From NCBI GenBank assembly GCA_963383645.1, contig OY726557.1:131839251-131903250 (forward strand): DNA of 64,000 bases, read 5' to 3'. Every line of letters begins with the position of its first letter. The first letter of the stretch is position 1. Of the stretch, positions 21,425 through 32,831 are shown piece after piece. Under the pieces are notes generated by a model that was given only the letters and a program-made list of their open reading frames with translations, searched no databases and had not been told where the DNA came from. Source of the stretch: Muscardinus avellanarius. Lineage: Eukaryota > Chordata > Mammalia > Rodentia > Gliridae. The position numbers and the translations under genes are program-made.

Positions 21425-21629
21425 TTGCCGTACCGGGGATGGAACCTAGGGACATTGTACCTCCGAGCTACACCACCAGCCCTATTTTTTATTCTTTATT
21501 TTGAAACAGGGTCTCACTGAGTTGCAAAGTGCCCACTAAGTAGTAGGTGAGGCTGTCCAAGAACTGTGATCCTCCTGTCTCAGCCTCCCAAATGCTGGAT
21601 TTATAAGCATGTACCATTACACCTGGCTT
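21425..21629 (-). mobile_element. B1-ID SINE, minus strand
   Basis: CCGTACCGGGGATGGAACCT, CTCCGAGCTACACCACCAGC, GGTCTCACTGAGTTGCAAAG and GTACCATTACACCTGGC are in order. Confidence 0.9.
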
Positions 21630-22036
21630 GCTGGACTCTCTTCTTCTGAGAAGAGGTATCTTTGCAGCTGGGACAAAGAACTGCTTCTCTATGGAGGCTC
21701 ACTGACCAACAGAGAAAGAAAATTGAAGACCATGTAATAGTAAAATGCGAGAAAATTCAGTTTATTTTGAAAGACGAAATGGCCTGAAACAAATTAAGCA
21801 TATCAACATTAACAAGGAGAAAACACATGCCGGTTTATTAAGACTAATCCATGTTTTCCAAAATGTGAACTCTGTGCTTCCTTTGCAGTGGCGCTTGAGA
21901 TGCCGAAAAGGGGGATGAGGAAGGAAGGTTACTAAGAGTGTACTTTCAGGGAAAGGGCAAAGATGAAACCAGAACAGAGGAAAGAAAGATGGCTACATCG
22001 TGGGAGAGATGTGTGCTGATTCCTACAGGCCATGTA
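21630..22036. other. Unique sequence, nothing recognised
   Basis: No features supported. Confidence 0.35.
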
Positions 22037-22055
22037 CTTGCTTCTAATACTTTTT

Positions 22056-22262
22056 TTTTTTTTTGCGGGTCTGGGGATGGAACCCAGGGGCATTCGACCT
22101 CCAAGCTACACTCCCTGCCCTATTTTTTATTCTTTATTTTGAAACAAGGTCTCACTGGATTGCAAAGGGCCTCACTAAGTAGCTGAGGCTGTTCGTGAAC
22201 CACGACCCTCTGGTCTCAGCCTCCCGAATGCTCGGATTACAAGCGTGTGCCACCAGGCCCGG
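22056..22262 (-). mobile_element. B1-ID SINE, minus strand, 19-bp target-site duplication
   Basis: Full-length copy beginning with a T run, then GTCTGGGGATGGAACCCAGG and ending GTGTGCCACCAGGCCCGG. CTTGCTTCTAATACTTTTT is repeated at 22037-22055 and 22263-22281, which points to a recent insertion. Confidence 0.93.
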
Positions 22263-22292
22263 CTTGCTTCTAATACTTTTTAAAAAATGATT

Positions 22293-22375
22293 ACTATTTT
22301 GTGGTACTGGAGATTAAATCCAGGAGTATTCTACCTCCAAGCTACATTTACAGCTCTATTTTTAAATTTATTTTT
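22293..22375 (-). mobile_element. ID-half fragment of a B1-ID SINE, minus strand
   Basis: GTGGTACTGGAGATTAAATC and TACCTCCAAGCTACATTTAC are a decayed complement of the ID half. The B1 part is absent. Confidence 0.65.
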
Positions 22376-22389
22376 TGGGGGATTTTTTA

Positions 22390-24190
22390 TTTTTTATGTG
22401 GGTCATATTGAAAATGGCATACATTCAGACAGTGCTTGGTGCCCCTCCCCCTTTTCTCTCCTCTGAGCAATAAGTGTCTAGGTTAACCTTGCTACAGTCA
22501 TACTTTTACATATATTCACATGTAGCTTCTCCATTCATCAGCCTCAGCCTTCTTCCTCTCCTATCCTTCCATTCTAGCGTTGGTGAGGTTTCCCCTCCAT
22601 TATCTGGAGTCCCTCTGGTATCTCCAGTGCTCCCTAGTTTGAGCATATTAGAGAAAACATATGTCCCTTCTCTTTCTGTGCTTGATCAATCTCACTTAAC
22701 AATGTTCTCCAGGTCTTTCCATCTTCTTACAGATGACATGATTTTGTTCTTCTTTATTGCTGAGTAGAATTCCATTGTGTATGTTTCCCATAATTTTGCA
22801 ATCCATTCATCTGTTGATGGAGACCTAGTGGTTCCATATATTGACTATTACAAATTATTGTACTATGAACATGGGTATGCATATGTTATTGTAGTTCCGA
22901 TTTCAACCCCTTTGGAAAGATACCCAGGAGTGGTATAGCCGGATCATATGGTGATTCCATTCCCAGTTTTCTAAGGAATCTCCACACAGATCTCCATAGT
23001 GGCTGAACTAATTTGCACTCCCACCAACAGTGTAAAAGAGTTCCTCTTTCCCCACATTCTTGCCAGCATTCATTGTTATTTGACTTCTTTATGCTTGCCA
23101 CTCTGATTGGGGCTAGATGGAATAGTGTAGTTTTGATTTGCGTTTCCCTGATGACTAATGATGTTGAACACTTTTTCATGTATCTTTCGGCCACTTGTAT
23201 CTCTTCTTTTGTTAAGTGTCTATTCAGTTTAGTTTCCCATTTCTTGATTGGTTGACTTGTTTTGCTAGTGTAGTCTTCTTTTTTCTTTTATCTTTTTCTT
23301 CTTGGTGGTATTGGGGGTGGAACCCAGGGCTTTCTACCTCCGGGCTATACTCCCAGACCTATTTTTTTTCATATTTTATTTGGAAACAGGGTCTCACTAA
23401 GTTGCTGAGAGCCTCACTAAGTAGCTGAGGCTAGCTTCAAACCTGTGCGATCCTCCTGTCTCAGCCTCCCAAGCGTGGGGATTACAAGCATGTGCCACCA
23501 TTCCTGGCTAGTGTAGAGTCTTTTGAGCTCTTTGTATATTCTGGATATTAGTCCTCTCTCAGAGTGGTTGTTGGTAAAGATCTTGTCCCATTCTGTAGGC
23601 TTTCTCTTTAAGTTCTTGATGGTTTCCTTTGATGAGCAGAAACTTTTTAGTTTGATGCCATCCCACTTGTTAATTCTTGCTTTAACTTTGGAGGTCTTGT
23701 TGAGAAAGTTACTGCCTGTGCCTATATGTTGGAGTGTTGAGCCTATGCCCTCCTCTAATAATTTTGCAATCTCTGGTCTAATTTCTATGTCTTTGATCCA
23801 TCTTGAGTTGATTCCTGTGCATGGTGAGAGGTAAGAATTTATTTCCATCTTTCTACAAACGGATTGCCAGCTCTCCCAGCACCATTTGTTAAAAAGGCTG
23901 TCTTTTCTCCAGCATATGAGTTTGGCCCCTTTGTCAAAGATCAATTGACTCTAGGTGTGTGGGTTTGTTTCTGTATATTCTATTCTGTTCCATTGGTCTG
24001 TATGCCTGTTGTTGTGCCAATACCATGCTGATTTTAGTACTATTGCTTTGTAGTATAATTTGAAGTCTGGGATTGTGATGCCTCCTGCATGGTTCTTATT
24101 GCTGAGAATTGCTTTGGCTATTCTGGGTCTTTTCTTTCTCCACAAAATATTCAGGACTGATTTTTCTAGGTCTATGAAGAATGTCGTTGG
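22390..24190 (-). mobile_element. LINE-1 3' portion (ORF2 C-terminal region and 3' UTR), minus strand
   Basis: The complement encodes L1 ORF2 C-terminal sequence in two open pieces (about 22886-23194 and 23417-23944), with a C-terminal CWWECKLVQPLWRSVWRFL-type motif near 23060. Plus-strand landmarks include GAGTAGAATTCCATTGTGTA and GATGTTGAACACTTTTTCATG. A SINE at 23274-23507 interrupts it. The reading frame is broken and the 5' end is missing, so the copy is inactive. Confidence 0.92.
23274..23507 (-). mobile_element. B1-ID SINE nested in LINE-1
   Basis: GGGGGTGGAACCCAGGGCTT, CTCACTAAGTTGCTGAGAGC and ATGTGCCACCATTCCTGGC are clear. CTAGTGTAG occurs at 23265-23273 and 23508-23516, both in L1 sequence, so the SINE arrived after the L1. 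Confidence 0.92.
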
Positions 24191-24191
24191 T

Positions 24192-24328
24192 TTATTTTTT
24201 ATTGAAGAAGGATCTTGCTAAGTTGCTGAGGGCCTTTCTAAGTTGCTGAAGCTGACCTTGAACCTGTGATCCTCTTGTCTAAGCCTCACAAGTACTGAGT
24301 TTATAAGCATGCACTATTATGCCCAGCT
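24192..24328 (-). mobile_element. B1-like left half of a SINE, minus strand
   Basis: AAGGATCTTGCTAAGTTGCTG, GACCTTGAACCTGTGATCCTC and GCATGCACTATTATGCCCAGC are present. No ID half, so it is a truncated or monomeric copy. Confidence 0.75.
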
Positions 24329-24334
24329 GTTACC

Positions 24335-24770
24335 TTATTTTTAATTGACATGTGTGGAGTATAATATGATATTTTGAAATATGCATTCATTCTGGAATGA
24401 TTAAATCAAGTAATTGACATCTATATTCCTTTACCTTCTTTCACTTTTGTGGTAAGACAATTTAACCTCTACTCTTTAAGTAATTTTGAAATATACCATG
24501 CATCTTATTAACTGAGGTCACCATGCTGAACTTATTTTTCCTGTTTAACTGAACTTAACCCTTTGGTGAACATTCTGTATTCCACTACTCTGACAACCCC
24601 CATTCTAGTCTCTGCTTCCGTAAGTTTGACTGTTTAAGATCCTACAGTTGATGAGCTCATGAGGCATTTGTTTTTCTGTTCCTGGGTTATTTCACTTATC
24701 ATAAGGCTCTACAGTTTCATACAAGTTGCAAAGGGCAGATTTCCCTTTTTTGAGACTACAGTAGCACATT
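24335..24770 (-). mobile_element. Old LINE-1 3' UTR-like fragment, minus strand
   Basis: TTTTTAATTGACATGTGTGG, TATGATATTTTGAAATATGC and TTATTAACTGAGGTCACCATG follow the antisense order of old (L1M-type) 3' ends. Confidence 0.6.
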
Positions 24771-24939
24771 GTACACCTCCTGGTATTACTCAGTTTCCTG
24801 GGTTCCAGTGTCGTCTTCTCTAAAATTACAAAGAAATAAAGAGGTGAAGCCTCAACCCAAAGTCTATACTGTTCTTAATCCTAACCTGTTTCTCACCTGA
24901 GCACCTCAGCAGTATTTATGTGTCAAATTTACCTTAAAA
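24771..24939. other. Short unique stretch
   Basis: Nothing recognised. Confidence 0.3.
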
Positions 24940-24951
24940 GTTGAAAGTTCA

Positions 24952-25136
24952 TGCATGTGACCTCATTACTTGAAAGGAGATAGGAGGATTGCAGGTTCAA
25001 GGCCAGCCTCAGCTGCTTAGGCCCTCCACAACTTGGTGAGACCCTGTTTCAAAATAAAAAATAAAATAGGGATGGGGGGTTTGGCTAAGTGGTAGAATGC
25101 TCCTGGGTTCAATCCTCAGTACTGCAGAAAATATAG
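24952..25136 (+). mobile_element. B1-ID SINE, 5'-truncated, with target-site duplication
   Basis: The head is lost. The element begins near the GAGGCTGAGACAGG-equivalent, then CAGCCTCAGCTGCTTAGGCC and the ID half. GTTGAAAGTTCA is repeated at 24940-24951 and 25137-25148. Confidence 0.85.
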
Positions 25137-25244
25137 GTTGAAAGTTCAATTTTAAGCAAGATGCCACATGTACATGGTAATAAAACAATATGGAGCAAAT
25201 GATGATGCAGCTAGATTGCTCCACCCCCACTCTCTAGTCTTAAT

Positions 25245-25822
25245 TATTTCTATCAGTTTTATATGCTTTTATTGGTGCATTTTAATTATACACCATAGTG
25301 AGATTCAAAGTGGTATATAAATACATGCACAAAATCCTTGGTGTATTTCCTGTGCATCTCACCCCTCTGCCCCCTCCTACCTCGCATACATGTTAGTGAG
25401 ATTGGTAGTGATACCTTTCTGTATGGGTATAACATTATTTGAACTTATTTCTTATTTTCCCCTCCCTACATACCTTCCCCAATCTCTTTCTATAGTTCTA
25501 TTGGTTTCTCTTTTTATTTGACTGAAGTCCTTTTTGTTTCTTTGTTTCTTTCTAGCTTCCGCATATAAAGGGAAACATGACTCTTGATTTTCTGAGACAG
25601 GCCAATTCCATTTTGCTATTCTCTAGTTCCATCCAATTTCCTGTAAATGACATAATTTTGTTCTTTATGACTGAGTAAAATTCTGTTGTGTACATATACC
25701 ACATTTTCTTTATCCATTCATCTATTGACAGACACTTAAGTTGGTTCCATAATTTGACTATTGTGAATCCTGCTGCTATAAACACGGTATGCCTATGTAA
25801 ACATGGTAGGCATGTAATCATT
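25245..25822 (-). mobile_element. LINE-1 3' segment, minus strand (3' part of a 5'-inverted copy)
   Basis: The 3' UTR is visible at 25260-25400 (TTTATTGGTGCATTTTAATT and onward). ORF2 C-terminal sequence on the complement covers about 25552-25821, including TTEFYSVIKNKIMSFTGNW. It is followed directly by L1 sequence in the opposite orientation (25823-25985). Confidence 0.85.
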
Positions 25823-25985
25823 ATGGTACTCTAACAGTCGACATGCAGGTTTCTCCAAAGATTAGGAATGGAACCACCAAATGACCCAGATAGACTACTC
25901 CTCAATTATCTTTCCAAAAGAATTAAAGTTAAAATACTACAGTTTTGCATGCATACCTGTGTTTACGGCACCACAATTCCCATTC
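25823..25985 (+). mobile_element. Inverted 5' segment of the same LINE-1
   Basis: On the plus strand it reads AAAGATTAGGAATGGAACCAC, then GACCCAGATAGACTACTCCTC, then TGTGTTTACGGCACCACAATTC. This is ORF2 sequence lying just upstream of the part retained in 25245-25822. Opposite orientation plus adjacency in the consensus is the signature of twin priming. Confidence 0.75.
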
Positions 25986-26084
25986 ATTCAAGGTAGTGAT
26001 TCTGTCTTGGTTGAAGTTTAAGAAACCTCAGTTCTTTAGGCTCAGTCCACAGGAATCAAGTCAAAATCTCCAAAGTGGTATACA

Positions 26085-26230
26085 CACCTCATTATTTTTT
26101 TTTAAATTTTCATTGATGCATTGCAGTCATACATCAGTGGAGTACAAGATGGTAGAGGCATATATGCACACATTATTCATTTAGCCCCCCCCCCCAATTC
26201 CCTCCCCATTCCTTCTGCCTTCCCTCCTTC
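26085..26230 (-). mobile_element. LINE-1 3' UTR fragment, minus strand
   Basis: TTCATTGATGCATTGCAGTC, ATACATCAGTGGAGTACAAG and a C11 run at about 26187 match the antisense of the same squirrel-type L1 3' UTR seen at 25260-25400. Confidence 0.7.
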
Positions 26231-26540
26231 TCATGTTTGGCTCATGTTTTGGCTCATGTTTGACTTTGATATGTTTGTGAATGTGATTTAGCATGTAAGG
26301 CTGAAGCCATGTTCTAATCTAGGCCTTACAACACTACCTAAGGAGGATACTGAACATCTATTTACAGTTAACAACTTCAGTCAATCTTAATTTTTATGTA
26401 ATTGTGAGAATTTAGGTTCTAAATGCTTCCCTTCTCACATAATGTATACATATATCATCTCAATGTTTGAAAACTTGTTTTTTTATATTATCCTATTTGG
26501 TTATGTTTAAAAAACATATCCTCACTTTCATGGTTGTAAG
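26231..26540. other. AT-rich sequence with a short triplication
   Basis: GGCTCATGTTT recurs three times between about 26237 and 26268. Nothing else recognised. Confidence 0.4.
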
Positions 26541-26702
26541 TGGTACTGGTAATTGAACCCAGGAGTATTCTACCTCTAAACTATACTCTCAACCCTATTT
26601 TTTATTTTTAAACTGGGCTAAATTATGGAGGGCTGGCTGCAAATCTCTAATCCTCCTGTCTCAGCCTCTCAAGTACTGGGTTTACAAGCATGCACCACCA
26701 TG
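26541..26702 (-). mobile_element. B1-ID SINE, decayed, minus strand
   Basis: GTGGTACTGGTAATTGAACC, CTACCTCTAAACTATACTCTC and GCATGCACCACCATGCTAAA are recognisable, with a deletion in the middle. Confidence 0.8.
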
Positions 26703-27499
26703 CTAAATTCTTATTTTAAATGACCAACTCTTAATGATAGATTTTGACTATTCTCTAACCAAGTAAAGAATATTGATGCCCTTACTATTCTTTCATTTCT
26801 TCCCCTTCTACATTATACCCTTTCCCTGTCATGTTGGAAAGCTGATAAGTTATCTATCTGCAGTCACAAACGAGATATCTCATTTTGTCCACAGATTTTC
26901 TTTAAAATTTAACACTAATAAACATAATTCACATTATAGTGATAAAAATGTTTATTCAATCTCTAGCTGAAATGTGTGGAGAATAGAGTTATGTTTCTTT
27001 CTCTATGGGAGTCCCCTCCGGAAAACTATGCTTGGATTCAAAGTCAAATAGATTCTCCTTTCTCATGCCCATGATTTGCTCAGAGCCATGCCCTGTTTCA
27101 CATTGGTACATCTTATAATGTAAATTTCTTACATATTTTTTATGAGAAATGAATATCTTTCTTTTGTTGTATTATTGCCTTTATTATGTCTTCAATTATT
27201 TTTCAAACTCTCAATTACACCATCTATTCTCATATGTTTCTATTTCTTTCTCCCACCTTCATTCTGGAGCCCCATCTTCCTTCTATAACCTTCATAGGTC
27301 TCTTTCTAGGTTCACTACTCGGATGTAGTCATGGAATGTCCCTTGCTGCACTTGTAAAAGGGACTCTCTGTTTCTTGAACCAAATAAGTTCCTGTTCTTG
27401 GATTATCTCTCTGATAGAATCCATTCTTAAACAATTTTCCAAGAAAGGATGCTTATTGAGTAATGTTTTTTTTATTAATTTCATTCCATAAGTGACTTT
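26703..27499. other. AT-rich unresolved sequence, possibly LINE-derived
   Basis: Long T/C-biased stretches on the plus strand suggest antisense LINE sequence, but no diagnostic words were found. ORF 27186-27491 (101 codons) has no family features. Confidence 0.3.
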
Positions 27500-27668
27500 A
27501 TGCTGGACATGGTGGCATAGGCCTTTAATCCCAGAATTTACAGGAGGACTACAGGTTTGAGACCAGCTTCAGCAATTTAGCGAAGCCCATTTTGAAATAA
27601 AATATTAAAAAGGCTGGAGGTGCAGCTTGGTGGTAGAATGCTCCAGGGTTCAATACTTAGTACCAAAA
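27500..27668 (+). mobile_element. B1-ID SINE, decayed
   Basis: GCTGGACATGGTGGCATAGG, GAGACCAGCTTCAGCAATTTAG and GCTTGGTGGTAGAATGCTCC are in order. Confidence 0.8.
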
Positions 27669-28997
27669 AAGGAATTTTATTCTACTCTATGTCTTGATTG
27701 ACTGTCTATGTGAATGTAGAACTCTGGATTAAATGATATTCCTTCCAGACTTTAATGTCACTTCATTTCTTTTCTACATCCAGTTTGCTAATTGGAGATA
27801 ATATGGGATGTGGGCTTGGTTCTCATTTTTTATGGGGCACTTGTTTCTGTCCTTCTGAAGCCTTTCTGTCTGTGATATTGTGTCTATGTGGAAGTCTTTT
27901 TCTTTGGATTATACTTTGTACTCTAGAAGCATGTTTAAACTGAAAGCTCATGTCCATCATCACCCCACATTCTTATCTCTTAACTCATCAGAATTTTCTC
28001 TTTACATTTATTCTTTCTCTCTCTTTAGGATTTATACCATTTGGATGTTAGTTCTCTTGAATTATTCTTTTTAGTTCATAGTTTTTTTTTGGTAATTTGT
28101 TTCTTGGTGGCTCTTTGTTTATATTCTGGGCACTTTTCTTAGTCTTATTTTATAGTCATAGCAATTAAAAACTGAAAAAAATATATTTTTCTTCCATGGT
28201 CCTTTCTTTTCCATTTGTTACTCTAGTGCTCTTTATTTCCTGCTTTCAGCTCTCTGCATATACCAAGTGATCCTAGTTTAATACTCCAGAAAGGAATTTT
28301 GACATAGAGCTGTGGACAGTGTGATTCAGAGCCAGAATGAAGAATACCAACATGTTAAATAAAAACCTTTACTTTTAATGCTTTTTTAAATTTCTTCCCA
28401 GCCCAGAGACTTGTGGAGTTCCACATGGACTTCATCTGCTAGCCCCTTAAAGGTGATGGGTTTTTGTTTTTGCTTCTTTAGTCAGCTCTGCTTTCTGTCT
28501 CTGAGAAACACATTAAACTTCTTGTTTGCTTCGGACACTCTCATATCCAAAAGAATCATGTCCAAGGTTCTTTTTACTTAGCTGTATGTATTCATTAGCT
28601 TATTCCTTTTTTTACATCTATACTTTCATTTCAGTTGTTCTTAGAAAAAAAAACAGAGCCAAGTGTGCATGTGCCTGCTGCATCTAGCTAATTATTTCTA
28701 GATGAATGTTCCTCAGCTATAATTTAACCTTAACTTTTCTAAATTTCTGTTCTGAATAGGCCAGCTATCAGAAAAAGAAAATATTTTCTGGGCTCAATTT
28801 ATAGGGATGTAAGCAATATTACCCTAAGCCCAGTGAAACCCAGTTGAGGACTGGAGGCTCCTTTCTTTTGGAATAAGCACACATTGGTCACAAAACCACA
28901 GCCCCAAATTTACAGTCAGGTGGAACCTTTCAGATTTTCCAATAAGAGCTTTTCCTTTTAGAATGAGGACTCTGTCTCTCAAAGAAACTGACCGGTT
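27669..28997. other. AT-rich unresolved sequence
   Basis: About 1.3 kb of AT-rich sequence with T-rich runs (28081-28090). It may be an old LINE in antisense, continuous with 26703-27499 and split by the SINE. I could not prove this. No gene. Confidence 0.3.
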
Positions 28998-29011
28998 CAA
29001 ATTACAGTCAA

Positions 29012-29227
29012 TAAGCGGGTGTGGTGGCGCACGCTTGTAATCCCCGTGCTTGGGAGGCAGAGACAGGAGGATCGCGCAGGTTCGAAGCCAGCCGCGCACG
29101 CTGGCTTAGGAGATCCTGTTTCCAAATAAAAATGTAAAAATAGGTCTGGGAGTGTACCCCGGAGGTAGAAGGGCTTCCAGGAACCCCAGTACCACCACCA
29201 AAAAACCCCCCAAAAACAATAAAAAAA
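29012..29227 (+). mobile_element. B1-ID SINE of the palindromic-core subfamily
   Basis: Head GCGGGTGTGGTGGCGCACGC. In place of the usual CAGCAACTTAGTGAGA middle it has GCCAGCCGCGCACGCTGGCT followed by TAGGAG. Its ID half reads GAGGTAGAAGGGCTTCCAGG. The 14-bp CAAATTACAGTCAA flanks it exactly at 28998-29011 and 29228-29241, so it is young. Confidence 0.92.
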
Positions 29228-29241
29228 CAAATTACAGTCAA

Positions 29242-29779
29242 CAAACCCAAATCTTTGAACCTTCCTTTTATCACTCTTTTCACTATTCCACTCTTAATTT
29301 TAATTAAATTTCTGCTGATTAAAACATAATTTTGGTCCTTTAACTGGCAATTAAAGGGTTTTATTTGAACGGGGCACAGCTCAAGAAACACAAATGGATC
29401 CTATCAGAGCACATTTTTAGCATATGTCTGGGTGGACTTCAGATGTAGACACAGAAACTTTCCCCCTGAATATCAACTTGGTTGGTATTTTGGGGCCTGT
29501 CTCTGCAGAGTCAGAGTCGACAAGGGCCCCGTCAGAGCAAAGCATTGTGTGTCACAGACCCTGAATGCAGCCAAGGAGCAGAGAACCTGGAAGATATCCC
29601 AGAAAAAGCACAGGACTATGGCTCTTACCATCACACCAGACAAGAGACCAAAGGTCTAAGCCTTCCCAAGAGATTCCTCCAAAGAAAGCAAGTTCATGTT
29701 ATTTACAAAACAAATCAATTGAGTTAGCTGAAGACTTTCTTTTAGTTAAAAAAAAAAAAAAAGGATAATGAAGCCCAGC
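29242..29779. other. Low-copy sequence, nothing recognised
   Basis: Three overlapping plus ORFs (29432-29768) are not distinguished from chance. An A run lies at 29749-29762. Confidence 0.35.
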
Positions 29780-29950
29780 CCAGGTCTGACTCACATAAAA
29801 GCTGATGTAAAACAGATTTACAGCGGTGCACCGCCGTGCTTTTATGTAGAGCTGAGCTCAGAGGGGGCACATCCATCTCTGAGGAAGCCGAAGTGAGCGA
29901 GATTTAAAAGGCGGCCTTTCTTTGTTCCATAATAGGTTGGACACTTCAGA
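29780..29950. promoter_or_regulatory. Candidate cis-regulatory element with nested palindromes
   Basis: A perfect 10-bp inverted repeat (ACATAAAAGC at 29793-29802 and GCTTTTATGT at 29838-29847) brackets a perfect 12-bp palindrome GCGGTGCACCGC (29823-29834). CATAAAA/TTTTATG resembles CDX/HOX-type binding sites. The block holds several CpGs in an AT-rich neighbourhood and is not a repeat I know. The function is inferred only. Confidence 0.3.
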
Positions 29951-32735
29951 GTAAAAAGAATCAAAAGGTGTTAAGGATGATATTTATAACAGCAACATTG
30001 CACACCTATTTTGGTAATAGGCTTTAAGTACTTAAGACATGGAATCATCTTATATTTCATGTGCAAGGCTGTGTCTCTTCTTTTGTAAATTTGTCACATA
30101 GGAGCGATGTCAACATGTCCTGCAAATAAATGGTTGTTAAACCAGAGAGCTGATGTCCAGGGCCTTAGTTAGCTTAGTGTTCTAAAGGTCTTAAATTCCC
30201 CAAATAGCTCTGGAGGCATGCAAATGGATTCTTTCACAGGAGCGAGGAGCTTACCTACATAATACAAAAACCCTGGGAAATAATTACAAAGTTTATTTAG
30301 CTTTTCAGAAGTCTATATATCATGAAATATTCAGAAATCAGATACATCCAAGATATTTCCTTCCTGGTATTTTTTTTTTAAGTATATAGACAAATACAAA
30401 ATTTTCAATAGTTTTTGAAAGGGGGTCTTTGCTGTATATTTGGGGTTAGAATTTTCCCCTACTGTCTTTGTAGAGTCACCAGTACCTGTGGATACTTCAA
30501 TTTTCTTCTTGGGGATGGGGAGAGGAGAAAAGGAAAAGGCAGCTGAGTGAAACAGGGGAAACTGAGAAGTTCTCGCTCCTGTGATACAATGGGAAGAAAG
30601 GCTAGGCTGCTCACAGCACAAAAGCAGCCAAGGAGTTTCCCCATTCATGCATCCTTAGGAGTTGCTGCAGAAACTAAAGGCAGTTATGCTGGATGAGGTG
30701 AAAATAGGTTTCAGAGTCAGATAAGGGCACCTGCGCTTTGAAGAGAAAGTTAAAATGAGAACAATGTCTGTCCATGTCGAGTGCGTTAACAATTAGGTGA
30801 GACAGAAGAGAAGATAGAAGAAGACATACAGAGAGGGAAAGTTGATGATTTTCCCCACTTCTGGTGTGAAAAGTTCATCAACCGAAAGCCAAGAGTGCAT
30901 GAGTAATGAGGTAATAATGCATTTCACTGTCATGATCACTCCTTTAATTCATTCCTCCCCCACCTACCCCTTGATCCTGTCTTAGGATTATAATATGAAT
31001 GTACATTTTTTGGTATCTCTTCGGATTTCACAGTTTCTTTATGAACTCCCTGCAAGGGTCACTTGCGAGTTCCCAGAATTTAAAGGAGAGTTAAGAACTT
31101 AGATTATCAAACCAGACGACACTGGACCTACACTGTCCCACTGGCCAGTGCAGACCAACCTAATAGTACTGATGGACTCTGGAGGGCCGGGAGAAAATCT
31201 TCATACTCAAAAAGGAAACGCAAATTAGACTCTTCCTTTTGCAGTAAGAAATTTCATAGCTTCCAGTGCACCAAACTTTCAGTTTTCAACAGAACCCCAC
31301 AAATGTACATTAATACATATATGGATATTTCACATCTTGCAGATGTTTCCTACCATCTTCCTTGTCAGTCATGGATCCAATAATAGCAGCAGTGAGAATA
31401 AGAACAACGTATGCATTTATACACAATCACATCCTCTTTTTCTGAAGATTTCTGAGTAGACAAGAGAGCTATTAACCCACCAATTTATGTGTATTTCTCC
31501 CCAGGGTGAACTGAGACCAGATGTTTATAACACTAAATGAAGTACATATTTCGCAATTATCTAGTGAGTTTTGTTCGGTAGGGAGAGCCCTGCATCTAAG
31601 GAACAGGAGCTATTTTGATCTGGTTTTGTCCAGGTTTGGTCCTAAATTCCTCACCTGAGTTGCCCTCGGGGTTTAGACCCATCTCTTGGGTTGCTTATCT
31701 CTGTTTTGTCTTATGCTGCATAGCTGATCTCCTGCTTAGGTCTATATTCTTCCCAGTCTCCTGAAGGCTGATGAACAATTTCTGCAGTGTAAATGACAGG
31801 GGGAATTTCATTAGAGTGATAGAATTTAATTATCCATTTTTAGAATTGAGCAAGGATGCAAGGCTAACAGCTCAGCACTCGCCAGCACTGCCCAGGGAGC
31901 ATCTTCTCTAAAAAAGAGTTTGCTCAGTGGGTTCAGAGCCTGGATGTTCATGCTTCTTCTGTAAACGCACAGAGAATTTGCTTCTTTCCCCACTGCCAAA
32001 CTCTGTTCAGAACCTGCTGGGTACTGAGCCTGCATCCTAGGAAGAGAATCCCGATCATCAGATCTCACAAAAGCTTTTTATTTTGATCATGCTTCCATTT
32101 ATCTTGTGGTTTGCTTTTTTTTTTTTTTTTTGTCACCTACACTTTTATTCCCGTCCTATAGATGACCAGGTCAGTGTATTGCCATCTTCAATAACCGAGC
32201 TCTTTTTCTCTTTGAGTTATTTTTTTTTATGGTTTGGATTCGCGAGTTTTAGGGGGAAAATAGAATCATTTCAGTTTTGCCCCTATTTGAACTTGCTTTG
32301 TGCCCACGCGTCTCCCACTGAAGCGGCGGGGGGATGTGCGGCTCCTGGCACTCAGGATGACCTTGTATGGATGGAGAGCTGCTCTTGGCAACAGTCTGAT
32401 GGTGTCGCCCTTGAAAGTCTTTCTTCTCCATATTCTAGATGACATTCGTGGGCTCACATGGCCTGAATAATATATGATATGTAGCCACCAGGCCATTTAA
32501 ATGCACAAATTTGTTTAAATGTTCCTGGTTTACTCATTTGTCCCTGAAATCCTGTTTGATTTACCTACAGTGCAACCTCTGTGATGTTTTAGGAGATAGA
32601 GATAGGAAAGAAACTTGATATTTTCCAGAATCTCTTTATCCCTTTTATAAATATCTTTCTCACCTTTCTTAATTTTGGGATGGTACTTGACTTTGTAGCA
32701 TAAAGCTCTAAACCCTCACCTGAGCCTTAGATTTG
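29951..32735. other. Low-copy sequence, about 2.8 kb, no gene recognised
   Basis: Longest ORFs are 105 codons (minus, 30331-30648) and 119 codons (plus, 32083-32442). Neither has domain features. CpG-containing patches occur at 32240-32345. A T run lies at 32116-32131. The stretch is notably poor in SINEs compared with its flanks. Confidence 0.35.
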
Positions 32736-32831
32736 CCTGTCTGTCTGTCTGCCTGCCTGCCTCCCTCCCTCCCTCCTTCCTTCCTTCCTTCCTTCTTTCC
32801 TTCCTTCCTTCCTTCCTTCGTTCCTTTCTTT
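32736..32831. repeat. (CTGT)n-(CTGC)n-(CTCC)n-(CTTC)n compound microsatellite
   Basis: Successive related tetranucleotide blocks form a pyrimidine-rich tract abutting the next minus-strand SINE. Confidence 0.93.

Noticed and set aside
21038..21520. 160-codon ORF with CLSVCLSV repeats
   Set aside because: Translation of (CTGT)n plus antisense SINE.
22886..23944. Reverse-transcriptase-like protein pieces as a possible gene
   Set aside because: They are the broken C-terminal end of LINE-1 ORF2 in a 5'-truncated copy interrupted by a SINE.
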